From UBA1723 sp045629285 (GTDB lineage Bacteria; Bacteroidota; Bacteroidia; Bacteroidales; Paludibacteraceae): 64,000 bases of DNA. The position numbers were made by a program, and so were the translations under genes. Shown in pieces: positions 45,662 to 55,700 of this stretch (its first letter is position 1; each line of letters begins with the position of its first letter). The notes beneath the pieces are model-generated. The model saw only the letters and a list, made by a program, of their open reading frames with translations, searched no databases and was not told the DNA's origin. Location: NCBI GenBank assembly GCA_045629285.1, contig JAZQQY010000009.1:1-64000 (forward strand), given 5' to 3'.

Positions 45662-46066
45662 TTCGTTTAAAAATTTGCTTTGGGTTTAGACAAAAAATAT
45701 GCTTTCAACGGAATTTTTATTGTTATTCACATTATTCTTGTGTCTTAATGTGACGAACAACACTGACATATTTTTAATGAGGTCTGGTGTTGCTAATAAA
45801 TAAATGTTAGATATTTTTCCATCTATATACAGGGTCAGAAAAAGTTAAGAAAAAATTTCCAAAAATTTTTTTGTGATTTGCACGACCAATCGTATGCCCC
45901 CTTTTATCAATAAAATAGGGGGTGTCACGAGGGGCGGGATACGTAGGTAGGGGTGGATAGGGAGGCCCCAAAATAATTATATGTGTCCTAAATGTGTGAA
46001 CTTATATTTAAATTTAATCATTAATAATTCATAATGTATTGTTATATGTTTAGTTATGTTATGATT
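45662..46066. other. Right-end non-coding region of the island, with a G-rich tract
   Basis: No gene is seen in about 400 bases. TCACATTA and TAATGTGA form an inverted repeat at 45727-45753. A hairpin with CCCCC, an inner TTTTAT/ATAAAA stem and GGGGG lies at about 45896-45922. It is followed by a striking G-rich tract to about 45965, with runs of five, four, three, four and three G. The rest is AT-rich. Origin, transfer or recombination functions are all possible so close to the attachment site. Confidence 0.5.
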
Positions 46067-46086
46067 GGCACAATTGAGTGGGAGTA
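46067..46086 (+). repeat. Right attachment site repeat (attR core)
   Basis: Exact copy of the last 20 bases of the repeat at the end of guaA, here outside any gene. The next base is G, so the rebuilt ancestral guaA would end GAG TAG instead of GAG TAA. Confidence 0.88.
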
Positions 46087-46119
46087 GTACTTGGATGTAA
46101 AAGTAATATGTAAAAAGTA

Positions 46120-46153
46120 AGAGACGTTGCGGTGCAGCGTCTCTGCTTTTTTT
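46120..46153 (+). terminator. Probable native guaA terminator, displaced by the island
   Basis: AGAGACGTTGC pairs with GCAGCGTCTCT (one G-T pair) around a 3-base loop, then a T run. No plus-strand gene precedes it except the displaced guaA end, 34 bases upstream. Confidence 0.75.
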
Positions 46154-46154
46154 A

Positions 46155-46191
46155 TATAAAAATCCCCGTCTGTATCTAGTCGCAGACGAGG
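46155..46191 (-). terminator. Terminator of the esterase gene
   Basis: On the minus strand CCTCGTCTG pairs with CAGACGGGG (one T-G pair) and is followed by ATTTTTATAT. It lies about 60 bases past the stop of the esterase gene. Confidence 0.8.
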
Positions 46192-46248
46192 ATCTTAATA
46201 ATTTGGGTATTTATCTAAATATCATGAAGTCTCTTCATGTTGTAATGT

Positions 46249-49200
46249 TTAGTCTTTTATGACAATTTTCAATATTTCATGTGAATGTGTGCCTTCCATT
46301 CTCAATATATAGATGCCGGGGACTATGCCAGAGAGGTTGATGCTGTTGCTATTTTGTCCTGGACAAACCTCCATTGTCGCTACACGTATCGTTTTGCCGA
46401 TTGCATCCACTACCGAAATTCTTATGACATCGTATTCGTCAGCCTCGCACGACACATTCAGAATGTCGTGCGCTGGATTTGGACTCAAAGCGAATCTTGC
46501 TGTTGAGGCTTTTAGTGTGTTTGTTTCTGTCGGTGTGCTCTTTTCCACTCCCATCAAGTAGTAGCAGGCATTGCGAACTATGGATAGGGCGTCGTCTGTA
46601 AGATTGACGAACGAACTGCTGTTCAATCCGATCTGTATGAATTTCTCTGTCAATGTTACGCCTGCGATTGTCGCTCCGCTTGCAATCTCGAAGATACAGA
46701 TCTGATTCTCTTCGTCTTTTACCGATGCAATGTCGATGATAAGTCCAGACTTGTCCGTGAACGATGCTGTGTTCATGTATGTCAAGGCTTTAGTATTGAC
46801 TTCCGACACCATCTGAATCTCTCCGTTAGTGAAGTTGATGTCGTTGAACATCTGATGGTTGCGATACTCGCTCTCAACGTATATTGATGTCTCTGTGGTA
46901 TTGTCGCCGAAGTCTTTTGTAGCCCAACCCCACGCTCCAGCAGCATTCTTATAGGCGTGAACTTTCATGTTCAACACTGGCTTGTCGATGCCTTCCAATT
47001 CTGCGATGATGGGTGCTGTTGACGGTGTCTCTTCGCTAATCAACACCATGTCAAAATCTGCTAGATTGACATCTGAGTTGGCTGATGGAATCTCCCAGAC
47101 AAAGAGGTCGCTGCATCCCTTTAGCATCGGCTTGATAGGATCGTCGGCGTATGTTGCACCAGAAGGATCTGTTATGTATGCGATTCTCTTTTTGTCGGCG
47201 GGGAATGTAGCCGGTAGGATCGACTCGACTTCCGTGCCGCCTTCGAATGTTGCGGTAAGAGTAGTGTTCTTACTTCCCATTGTGAATCGATAGATAGTCG
47301 TTTTCGCCACATCCTTTCCGTCTTGATTCCAAGTAAGGAATTTGTTTCCAGTTGTAGGTAATACTTTGACGGAAACAGGACATCCTTCAGGAAAAGTGTT
47401 TGATTGGGTGATTGTTCCGAATTTATCTTTATTTGCCTTGACCGTCACTTTGTGGAGTGGCTTCATGTATTTCTGCAACGCACAGATGTATGGATCTTCG
47501 ATTTCTCTTAGTCCTTCTGCAATGAATCTGCACATTGCCATCGCTCCCATCTCCTGGAAATGTGTGCCGTCGTTGCTGCCGCTTGGGTAGTTGCTGTATT
47601 CGCCGGCAGGGTAGGCATTGTAGAAGTAGCGGGATAGATATTCCGAGTTGAACTGCTTGAAGTAGTCGTACGACTTCATGTTCAAGTCGACAAAGGCACA
47701 ACCTCTATTTTTTGCAACTGTAGCCATTGCTCCTCTGTAGTCGTTTCCGCTCTCTGTGAAGACGTTTCTCATCTCGTTGTTTTTCCAGGCATTCATCACC
47801 ATTGGCGACACAAGCACTGGGATTGCGCCTTTGCCTCTTGCCTCTACTACGAATGAGTCAATGTAAAGTTTGTATTTGTCGACGGGTGTGTAGCGCTCTG
47901 CTTTTGAATTGTCCCTGTCGTTGTGCCCGAACTGGATGAATACGAAATCTCCTGGAGTCAGAGCATTCAACACTGTCTTCCATCTTCCTTGCTCACGGAA
48001 ACTTCTTGAGCTGCGGCCTCCGATTGCATGGTTGACGATCTGAATGTCTGAGTTGAAGAAATACTTCAATACCTGGCCCCAACCGGTCATAGGGAACTGG
48101 CTATCCTTGTAGTCGCACACTGTCGAGTCGCCGATCAGATATATCTTGCGTACTACTCCGTCCTTGCCGATAGTCACGCAGATGTCAAGTCGTTTCAACA
48201 TTTTTCCATTTGCATCGAACACCTCTACCGAGTAAGTTCCGTTATTGTCGACTGCGACCTCCTGACTTGTGCCGTTTGTGATTTTGGCATTGTTGAAATA
48301 CCATACGTATTTGTTGGCTTTTGGTGCAATCAACACTTTCTTTGCATTGTCGATCTGAATCTCGGCATTTGGATCGAATTCTTCTTTCTCAACCTTATTC
48401 GACTCATACACAGCTTTGTAAGTGACGTCTGCATTTCCCATCTTGATGACTTTCAACGAGGATGTCGCAACAGATTTGCCTGCACCGTCTTCCCAACGAA
48501 GGAATTTAGCGCCGTTCTGAGGTATTGTCTTAAGAGTCACGTTGATGCCCTCTGGAAAATCTGCTGATCTCGACACTGTCTGAGCCTTGGATGCATCGTT
48601 GATTTTGAATGTCACTTTATGACGGGGAAGGATGCCAGGCACCAACTTCTTCAAGTTGGCATCATTGCTCTTCTCTATTGTCTCAACAACGAATCGTGCG
48701 TTGTCGATTGCTCCTGTCTCCTGATAGTGCACCTGATCGGTATTGCCCTTGGTATAGTTGGGATACTCTCCGGCAACAAGGTGCATTGTGATGTGTCTCT
48801 CCGCATAAAGCTGCCCCTGTGCTACGAAAAGGTCATAGCAGAACTTGTCCAAGTCGACAAGAGGGAGCTTTAGTGATGATGCCAAATCACGCATCAACTG
48901 CGGATGCTCGTGGTAAGATTCGTATGGCTTGCCGTTTTGCCATGCACAACGACGTACAGTGGAAACCAATACTGGATAGGCTCCTTTTGCCTTGATATCC
49001 GACACGAACTTCTTAATGTATAGATTGAATGTATCTTTAGGTGCATAGCGATATGCTTGAGTGGCTCTGTCGTTGATTCCGAATTGTATAAAAACGAAAT
49101 CTCCATTTTTCAATTGCTTTCTCACGTCGGCCCACTTCTCGTTGTAGAAGCTCTTGGAACTTGTCCCTCCGACTGCTTTGTTGTAGACTGCCACTTTGGA

Positions 49201-49386
49201 TTTGTCGAAAAAGAATGGCAACATCTGCCCCCAACCTTTGCGTGGAGCATAACCTTCGTTGTAATCCTGAACGGTTGAATCGCCGATAGTGAAAACTCTC
49301 ACTTGTGCGTTTAACAGCGCAGGAAAGCTAAGCGCCAACATGAGTGTGGCGATCAGGCGTCTGATATTTGTAATGAGTTTGCTCAT
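46249..49386 (-). CDS. T9SS-exported protein with two CE12-like SGNH esterase domains
   Basis: Predicted secreted rhamnogalacturonan acetylesterase with two catalytic units. A signal peptide is near residues 1-27. Unit 1 has FTIGDSTVQDY, FIQFGINDR and DQVHYQETGA; unit 2 has YLIGDSTVCDY, FIQFGHNDRD and DGTHFQEMGA. In each, the SGNH serine, asparagine and D-x-x-H pair are present, so both should be active. Each unit is followed by a short InlB-type repeat (HKVTFKIND..., HKVTVKANKD...). Then comes a ThuA-like domain of about 220 residues shared with the lyase gene upstream, and a T9SS type A end (ISVVDAIGKTI, GIVPGIYILRMEG, KIVIKD). I start at the ATG ten codons inside the longest frame, since it opens the signal peptide directly. 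It lies 112 bases after the lyase gene. Confidence 0.85.
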   Translation of the reverse strand: MSKLITNIRRLIATLMLALSFPALLNAQVRVFTIGDSTVQDYNEGYAPRKGWGQMLPFFFDKSKVAVYNKAVGGTSSKSFYNEKWADVRKQLKNGDFVFIQFGINDRATQAYRYAPKDTFNLYIKKFVSDIKAKGAYPVLVSTVRRCAWQNGKPYESYHEHPQLMRDLASSLKLPLVDLDKFCYDLFVAQGQLYAERHITMHLVAGEYPNYTKGNTDQVHYQETGAIDNARFVVETIEKSNDANLKKLVPGILPRHKVTFKINDASKAQTVSRSADFPEGINVTLKTIPQNGAKFLRWEDGAGKSVATSSLKVIKMGNADVTYKAVYESNKVEKEEFDPNAEIQIDNAKKVLIAPKANKYVWYFNNAKITNGTSQEVAVDNNGTYSVEVFDANGKMLKRLDICVTIGKDGVVRKIYLIGDSTVCDYKDSQFPMTGWGQVLKYFFNSDIQIVNHAIGGRSSRSFREQGRWKTVLNALTPGDFVFIQFGHNDRDNSKAERYTPVDKYKLYIDSFVVEARGKGAIPVLVSPMVMNAWKNNEMRNVFTESGNDYRGAMATVAKNRGCAFVDLNMKSYDYFKQFNSEYLSRYFYNAYPAGEYSNYPSGSNDGTHFQEMGAMAMCRFIAEGLREIEDPYICALQKYMKPLHKVTVKANKDKFGTITQSNTFPEGCPVSVKVLPTTGNKFLTWNQDGKDVAKTTIYRFTMGSKNTTLTATFEGGTEVESILPATFPADKKRIAYITDPSGATYADDPIKPMLKGCSDLFVWEIPSANSDVNLADFDMVLISEETPSTAPIIAELEGIDKPVLNMKVHAYKNAAGAWGWATKDFGDNTTETSIYVESEYRNHQMFNDINFTNGEIQMVSEVNTKALTYMNTASFTDKSGLIIDIASVKDEENQICIFEIASGATIAGVTLTEKFIQIGLNSSSFVNLTDDALSIVRNACYYLMGVEKSTPTETNTLKASTARFALSPNPAHDILNVSCEADEYDVIRISVVDAIGKTIRVATMEVCPGQNSNSINLSGIVPGIYILRMEGTHSHEILKIVIKD

Positions 49387-49498
49387 GGTATTCTGATTTA
49401 AGAAAAAAAGCACCATTCCTAGTCTAATACTATGGGGAAATTATGAAACGCGTGTGTCTTTCAGGAATGGTGCTGTCAAAAAGGATTTAATTGGACTT

Positions 49499-52400
49499 TT
49501 AGTCTGTTACTACAAATTTTGAAATATGACGAATATTTTTACCCTCCATTGTCAGAATGTATACTCCGGGAGTGACACCAGACAATGTAGTCTGATAGCT
49601 GTTGCTGCCTGCGTATGCCTCGATTGAATCTCTGATGATTGTCTTGCCGGAAACGCTGATTACTGTGATGCTTATTTCATCATTACCGTCACCTTCGAAT
49701 GTGACATTCAATGTGTTGGATGAAGCGAAAACATTCACATTCATTCCGATAGAGGTTGACGTGATGATGTCAGAGTCAGTCGGGTCGCTTGTGTTTACTC
49801 CCAATAGATAGTAGCAGGCGTTACGTACAATTGAAAGTCCATCGTCTGTAATTGTAGCGTTGGAACTGCTGTTCAATCCGATCTGGATGTACTTCTCGGC
49901 TAGTTTTGTTCCTGCGACAGAAGCTCCGGAAGGAATCTCCAAGATGCAAACCTGATCCTCTCCCTTTACTGAAGCGATAGACTTGATGTCGCCTACAGCG
50001 TCTGTGAACGACTCTGGATTCATGTATGTCAATGCCTTAGTCTCGACAGTTGAAACCATCTGGATCTCGTTGCCCTTAGAGAAGTCGATATCCTTGAACA
50101 TAGGGTGCTTCTGTGCTGCCGACTCCACAACCAAATCTGTGGCTGTTGTGTTGTCTCCAAATCCGTTTGTCGCCCAACCCCATGCTCCGGCTGCGACCTT
50201 GTAACTGTGGACTTTCATGCTTAAAATAGGAGTGGCGATGCCTTTTACGTCAGCCATGATAGCTGCTGTGGAAGGTGTCTCTTCTCCGATCACGATCAAG
50301 TCGAAGCCTGACAGGTTGGCGGCTGGGACGTCGGCCTGAATCTCGCGTACGTAAAGGTCATCGCAACTCTTTAACATCGGAATAATCCTATTGTTTTTGT
50401 AATTTGAGTTTGTATTGTCTGTGATGTAAGCAACACGTTTCTTGTCGCCTGTGTTGACAACATTAACGTTGATTTCCAATTTGACTGTCTCATCTCCGCC
50501 TACACTGCTTACTGTGATCTTGCCTGATGTTGTTGGTATGCCTGAGATTGTCAATGTTCCGTTGTTCTCCTTTGCCGACAATCCGTCGATCAAAGTGCCG
50601 TAGTTGAATCCTGTAGCAGTGCCGCTCAATGTGAATGAAACTGGAGAGAATGCCTCGCCCTCGAACAACTCCTGAGAAAGGATTCCTGTAGATGTCATGC
50701 CTGCCTTCTGTGGAACGACTGCACCCTTGTTGTTAAGGTAGATGTCTGGCTGCTTCACATTGTCTACGCCGTCACCGATGTAGAAACCAAGGTGAGGTGG
50801 CTGGTTGTAGCTTGAGTTCTGCCAAGCAATGCCACAACGGTAAACTGCGTCGTGCATAAGTGTGAACAAACGGTATTTCGACTCGATTGTTGTCGTGTAG
50901 ATGTAGATTGCGTCCGAACCGTTGTGTGTGATGATCTCCTCACGCCAATCGCCAAATAGATCGGCTGATAGACATGGAGTCGACTTTGTTCCGTTGCAAG
51001 AATTACCCTGCAATGTGATCAATCTTGTAGTTCCGTTTCCATTCCACTTGTCTAGTTTTGTTCCGTCAAGAAGCTCGTCCTGAAGGTCGCCATCCCAGTA
51101 GACGCGGAAGTTCTGTGACGGTTTCTTTGTGCTGATCACCTTACCCTTGCAGTCGTATACGTCTGAACTTGCTGCACTCCAGCACTCGAAACCAGGGTGC
51201 TTTGCGTCGATGTCGGCAGCCAAACAACGTCCGTTGTCTGTGCCTGTTGCCTTGCCGAAGATAACCTTGCCTGTGCGAAGGTTTCTCAACTCATATCCGT
51301 AAGCACTGCTTTTCTCTTCGTGGCAGAACCAACCTTCCAAATCTGGAGTAGAAGGATCCATCTGGCTTACGTGCATTGCATCACCGTGTCCGAATCCAGT
51401 TCTGTAGTATAGCTTGCCGTCATGGTCGATACATGACGAACCAAGGATGATCTCATCAAAACCGTCGCCGTCAACGTCGGCAACACTCACGTTGTGGTTT
51501 CCATCACTGTAAGCGCCCTGTCCTTTAGTAGTAGAGTGGTGCTCCCAACGCTGAACCAACTTGCCGTTCTTGAAATCGTATGCCACGACGTGAGCCTGAG
51601 TATAGTAGCCGCGACACATCACTACGCTTGGGTGAACACCGTCAAGGTAGGCAGTGCATGCGTTGAATCTGTCGACACGGTTGCCGTATGTGTCGCCCCA
51701 TCCACCTACGTTCCCACGGGCAGGATTGTATGCAATAGTGTTTATTTCTGCTCCTGTAGCACCTTCAAAAATGGTCAAGTACTCAGGACCTGTCAAAATG
51801 TAACCGTTACCGTTTCTGTAATCTGCATTTGGATTGTCGTTGCCCATGATGACGTTCTTGCCCTTGCCATCCTTTGTGCCGGGAGCTGTCTTGCAGACCA
51901 TCTCTGCCTTGCCGTCGCCATCATAGTCGAACACCTGGAATTGAGTGTAGTGAGCACCAGCTCTGATATTCTTTCCAAGATCGATTCTCCACAAGAAAGT
52001 GCCGTTCATCTTGTAGCAGTCAATATAGACATTTCCTGTTGTTCCCGACTGTGAATTGTCCTTTGCGTTAGTAGGATTCCACTTAAGGAACAATTCGTAT
52101 TCGCCATCGCCGTCAACGTCACCTATGCTCATATCGTTAGGCTCGTAAGTTGTTCCTGTCGGACGCTTTAGTTTCAAAGTCTTGTACTGCTGTGCCCAAG
52201 GGGTAACGGCATCAGATGTCTCAACCTCCTTGTTGTCGACGACTGTCTTGATTACATACTTTGAATTCTGTGTTCCTGCAGCGTCGACATAATTTGTCTT
52301 GCTATTAATAGGGGTTGAATTCAATTTTGTACCGTCACGATAGATGTTGAATGCAGTGCTCTTAGAATCTGTTCCTAAGAAACGCCAACTAACAAATACT

Positions 52401-52528
52401 CCGTTAGCAGTCTTCACTGCAACAACGCCTCTGTTAAGATACTCCATCTGCTTTGTCGCAGACCATGCTTCTGTCTGTCCTGCTAGGATCAGAATAAGAA
52501 GTAGTAGGTTTGTAAATAAGTGTTTCAT
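49499..52528 (-). CDS. Rhamnogalacturonan lyase, PL11-like, T9SS-exported
   Basis: Predicted secreted lyase cutting the rhamnogalacturonan I backbone of pectin. A signal peptide spans about residues 1-24. The N-terminal beta domain begins KQMEYLNRGVVAV and shows FNIYRDGTKLN. The propeller has calcium-site strings typical of PL11: IGDVDGDGEYELFLKWNP, FDYDGDGKAEMVCKTAPGT, VADVDGDGFDEIILGSSCIDHDG (read in parts) and CLSADLFGDWREEI. A ThuA-like domain of about 220 residues (KRVAYITD, GEETPSTAAIMAD, MKVHSYKVAAGAWGWA) and a T9SS type A end (ISVSGKTI, GVTPGVYILTMEG) complete it. The esterase gene follows, and the hybrid regulator lies upstream. The two enzymes together would remove acetyl groups and cut the backbone. 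Confidence 0.9.
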   Translation of the reverse strand: MKHLFTNLLLLILILAGQTEAWSATKQMEYLNRGVVAVKTANGVFVSWRFLGTDSKSTAFNIYRDGTKLNSTPINSKTNYVDAAGTQNSKYVIKTVVDNKEVETSDAVTPWAQQYKTLKLKRPTGTTYEPNDMSIGDVDGDGEYELFLKWNPTNAKDNSQSGTTGNVYIDCYKMNGTFLWRIDLGKNIRAGAHYTQFQVFDYDGDGKAEMVCKTAPGTKDGKGKNVIMGNDNPNADYRNGNGYILTGPEYLTIFEGATGAEINTIAYNPARGNVGGWGDTYGNRVDRFNACTAYLDGVHPSVVMCRGYYTQAHVVAYDFKNGKLVQRWEHHSTTKGQGAYSDGNHNVSVADVDGDGFDEIILGSSCIDHDGKLYYRTGFGHGDAMHVSQMDPSTPDLEGWFCHEEKSSAYGYELRNLRTGKVIFGKATGTDNGRCLAADIDAKHPGFECWSAASSDVYDCKGKVISTKKPSQNFRVYWDGDLQDELLDGTKLDKWNGNGTTRLITLQGNSCNGTKSTPCLSADLFGDWREEIITHNGSDAIYIYTTTIESKYRLFTLMHDAVYRCGIAWQNSSYNQPPHLGFYIGDGVDNVKQPDIYLNNKGAVVPQKAGMTSTGILSQELFEGEAFSPVSFTLSGTATGFNYGTLIDGLSAKENNGTLTISGIPTTSGKITVSSVGGDETVKLEINVNVVNTGDKKRVAYITDNTNSNYKNNRIIPMLKSCDDLYVREIQADVPAANLSGFDLIVIGEETPSTAAIMADVKGIATPILSMKVHSYKVAAGAWGWATNGFGDNTTATDLVVESAAQKHPMFKDIDFSKGNEIQMVSTVETKALTYMNPESFTDAVGDIKSIASVKGEDQVCILEIPSGASVAGTKLAEKYIQIGLNSSSNATITDDGLSIVRNACYYLLGVNTSDPTDSDIITSTSIGMNVNVFASSNTLNVTFEGDGNDEISITVISVSGKTIIRDSIEAYAGSNSYQTTLSGVTPGVYILTMEGKNIRHISKFVVTD

Positions 52529-52706
52529 GATCTTAAATGTTAGATTGTTACTGTCTAATTGTTTGTCCTGTTTGTGTTTCGTTTACGATTGCGAAGATAG
52601 AGCATAGACAAAGACAGCGAATTTAAAATCACTCCAAACAATAGGAAAATCACTCCACGGGCATGGTCTAGGTCGAAATCCCCGATGAAAAGGCGGTAAA
52701 GACGTC

Positions 52707-52782
52707 GCGTCAGCGCGTCTCGTAACGATCAAGTGAGACGTGCTGACGCAATATTGAATGAGACGTGCTGACGCAACGTCTC
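52707..52782. repeat. Clustered short repeats downstream of the hybrid regulator
   Basis: TGAGACGTGCTGACGCAA occurs twice (52734-52751 and 52759-52776). A partly matching inverted copy (GCGTCAGCGCGTCTC) lies at 52707-52721. Copies can pair into hairpins such as GAGACGT with ACGTCTC, which could end the regulator transcript on the minus strand. The guaA terminator (46120-46144) shares the GAGACGTTGC core. Confidence 0.6.
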
Positions 52783-55700
52783 TACTTTGTTGGGCTTGTA
52801 CCGAAATAGTCTTTGTATTTTCGGCTGAAGTAAGAAGGGTCGTTGAATCCTACAGTGTAGGCGATCTCGCTGACGGACATTTTGCCTTCAGCAAGTAAGG
52901 TTTGGGCTTTATGCAGACGATATTCCGATAGAATCTCAATTGGCGACTTGTCGATCAACGATTTTAGCCTTCTTGTCAGTGTAGATTTGCTGAATCCAAG
53001 ATCTCTTGCGATGTCGTTGAACGAATAGTCCGGATTGCCGTAGTTTTCCTTGATGCAGTCGAGAAGTTGCTGGATCAACGGATTGATTTCGCTGTCTTCG
53101 GTGTTGCTATCGCTGTTGTTGAGAGATCCTGCCAATATCTTGATCTGACGGTGCTGCTGCATTCGCAGGAAGTTGGATGTCTTCAATAGCAATTCTCCCT
53201 CGTTGAATGGCTTGACGATATAGTCTACCGCTCCAGCTGACAGTCCTGCAATCTTGACTGACAAGTCTCGTTTGGCTGATAGGAATAAGACAGGAATGTT
53301 TGACGTCGTTGTGTTCTGTGCAAGTTGTCTGCACATTTCGATTCCGTTCATGTTTGGCATGTCGACGTCGCTGATGATCAAGTCGGGGATGATGTTTTCG
53401 GCAAGCTCCATCCCATCGACACCGTTTCCTGCAGTCTGTACCGTAACGAAGTTGCTCAACATTGCTTTGATGTTGTCGAGTAGAAGTGCATCGTCATCCA
53501 CTACGAGAACAGTCTTGCCATCAAAGAATGTTTTGTCAATACTATCAAACACATTTTGTGGTTCGGCTTTTTCTACGACAGGTTCTGTTTCAACTTCTAT
53601 TTCGTGGCCGGTGTTCATCGTGACAGAGACTTGTGTGCCGACTCCAGACTCGCTGGCAAAGTCGATAGTCGCTCCCATCTTGTTTACAAAGTCGGAAACG
53701 ATCTTCAAGCCCATGCCGTAGCCTTTCTCGTTCTCTGTGCCTTGACGTGAAACTATATTTTCCCTGTTCTTTATTTTATCCAAGAATTCAGGAGACATGC
53801 CGATTCCTTCGTCGACAACGGTCAATACTGTCTTGTCGTCGACTTCTGTCGTTCCGACTTTTATCTTCTTTCCTCTGCCTGTAAACTTGATGGCATTGGA
53901 AATAATGTTTCTCACAACCACAGCCAACATCTTTTCATCCGCTAAGACGTGATTCTTAAGGTTGTTGACAGAATACTCCAAAGTAATCTCTTTTTCGTCG
54001 CACAACGGCTGTAGGAAAGCGACGATGTCTGACACAAGTGCGGCAAGGTTGACATTGCTTATCTCGCACTTCATTTTGCGCTCCGAATTTGAGGCCCATT
54101 GTAGCAACTTCACCATTTCCGACTGAATTTTCTCGGCTTCGGATGTTGCCTCTGATAAAAGTTGACGGGATTCGTCTTCACTTTGGTTGTTCGACATTAC
54201 TCTGCGGAGAGTCGTCACGATTGCGAACATCGGATTCTTAAGGTCGTGAGCCAATACGGATACCAATTGGTCCTTGAGTTTTAATGTGTTGAGAAGCGAC
54301 TCGTTCTTCTCCTCAATCGCTTTCTTTTGATGAACCAATGTCTCGTTGGCGTTTCTCAAGTCGACGGTTTTCTCGTCGACAGCCTGTTGCAACTCCTCTT
54401 TTCTCTTCTTTAGTGCTGCCACTCTTCTGTTGGAAATGAAGAAGCCGAGTGCTATAAACAGAGCGATGCAGAGTAGGGTGAACTGTATTGTCTTCCACCA
54501 AGGTGCTGAAACGGTTAACGGTAAGGTGATAGTTTGGAATATGTTTCCGTTTGGAGAAAATACCCCAACCTCGATATTGAATTTTCCGTCAGGAAGGAAG
54601 TCGATTGTGATATCTCTGGATTTGGACATCTTATTCCAGATGGTGTCTACTGGCATCACACGGTAACGAAGATCGTATGTGTTTGGCTCGGCATAGTTCA
54701 CCACGTCGAGAGTCAAAAGCAGGTGAGTCTGGCCGTAATCCAACACAAGCTCTTTGTCGCTGTCAAATGTTGTCCTTTCTCCGTTGACGTAAAGCTCGGA
54801 GAACGACAAATGCTCGGTTGCATCTTTACTGATAAACTTTGGATTGACGCATACAAAACCGTGTTTGCATCCGAACAATAGTTTGCCATCTTCAGAAATG
54901 CAAGATCCTTTTCTCACGAAGTAGTCGCCGGACAAACCTTTTGAAGAGAATACAATTTCGTAATTTTTGTTCTTGTAATCAATAGATAGGATGCCGTTTG
55001 AACTTGACACCCATAGTTTGTTGTCGTCAGTTCTCACGATGGCGAAATACTCTCCGGACGGAAGGAAATCAAGCATTTCGTATGAAGAGTCGTCGGCAGA
55101 AAATCGGAACACGCCTTTGTTTGCCACAACGAAATACCCATCTTGATCATCCTCGCAACTTTGCAGGAAGAGTAGGGGATTCTTTGAAGTTGTCAGACTT
55201 ATGTCTGGATAGACAGGTTTGAAACTTCCGTCTCTGTTGCTCCATATAGTGCGAGAAGTCAGAATCCTTATCGTTCCGTCGTGCAGCTGAATAGCCTGCT
55301 CCGTCCATAAATCCTGTGAGTCGTTAAGCAGTTTGGGGTCTAAAAAAACATTAGACAACGTCTTGTCAACAAGTTTGTACACACCGTAACCTCCCGTCGC
55401 CAACAGATATGATCCGTCTTTCATTTTCAGTATGTCTTTGACGGTATTGGCAGGAGTTGGAAGGGTGTTTGTGTTTAGCGGATATAGTTTGCCGTCATCC
55501 AAAGTAAGGTAAGTTGGATTGCCGCCCCAGAAAGTCAACAGGTATCCTTGCTGGTATCTCTCTATTGCCAACACATTGTTGGAAGGCAGACCATTCTCCA
55601 CATTCCAGTGATTCAGTACATTATTGGTTGAATCAAGCAGAATTAGACCGGCACCGTCCATGCCTAGAAGCATACGTCCGTTGCCGCAAGGGAAGAATGC

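Larger units (their letters stand above)
20251..46086. mobile_element. Genomic island integrated at the 3' end of guaA
   Basis: About 25.8 kb lies between two copies of GGCACAATTGAGTGGGAGTA. The left copy is the end of guaA; the right copy is in non-coding DNA and is followed by a terminator hairpin suited to guaA. A tyrosine recombinase gene begins about 220 bases inside the left end, which is the classic layout of a site-specific integrated element. The cargo is a serine recombinase, a type I restriction-modification locus with nested modules, further defence-like ATPases, unknown genes and a DNA polymerase-like protein. Several cargo genes are clearly more AT-rich than the flanking genes. 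I see no relaxase, coupling protein or conjugation gene, so it may be mobilised by another element or be a satellite. The guaA 3' end is a known integration hotspot for islands in bacteria. Confidence 0.88.

Noticed and set aside
20251..46086. Conjugative transposon or complete prophage
   Set aside because: No relaxase, coupling protein, transfer gene, capsid, terminase or tail gene is present; the TraN/TraO-like genes lie outside the island, on the other side of guaA.
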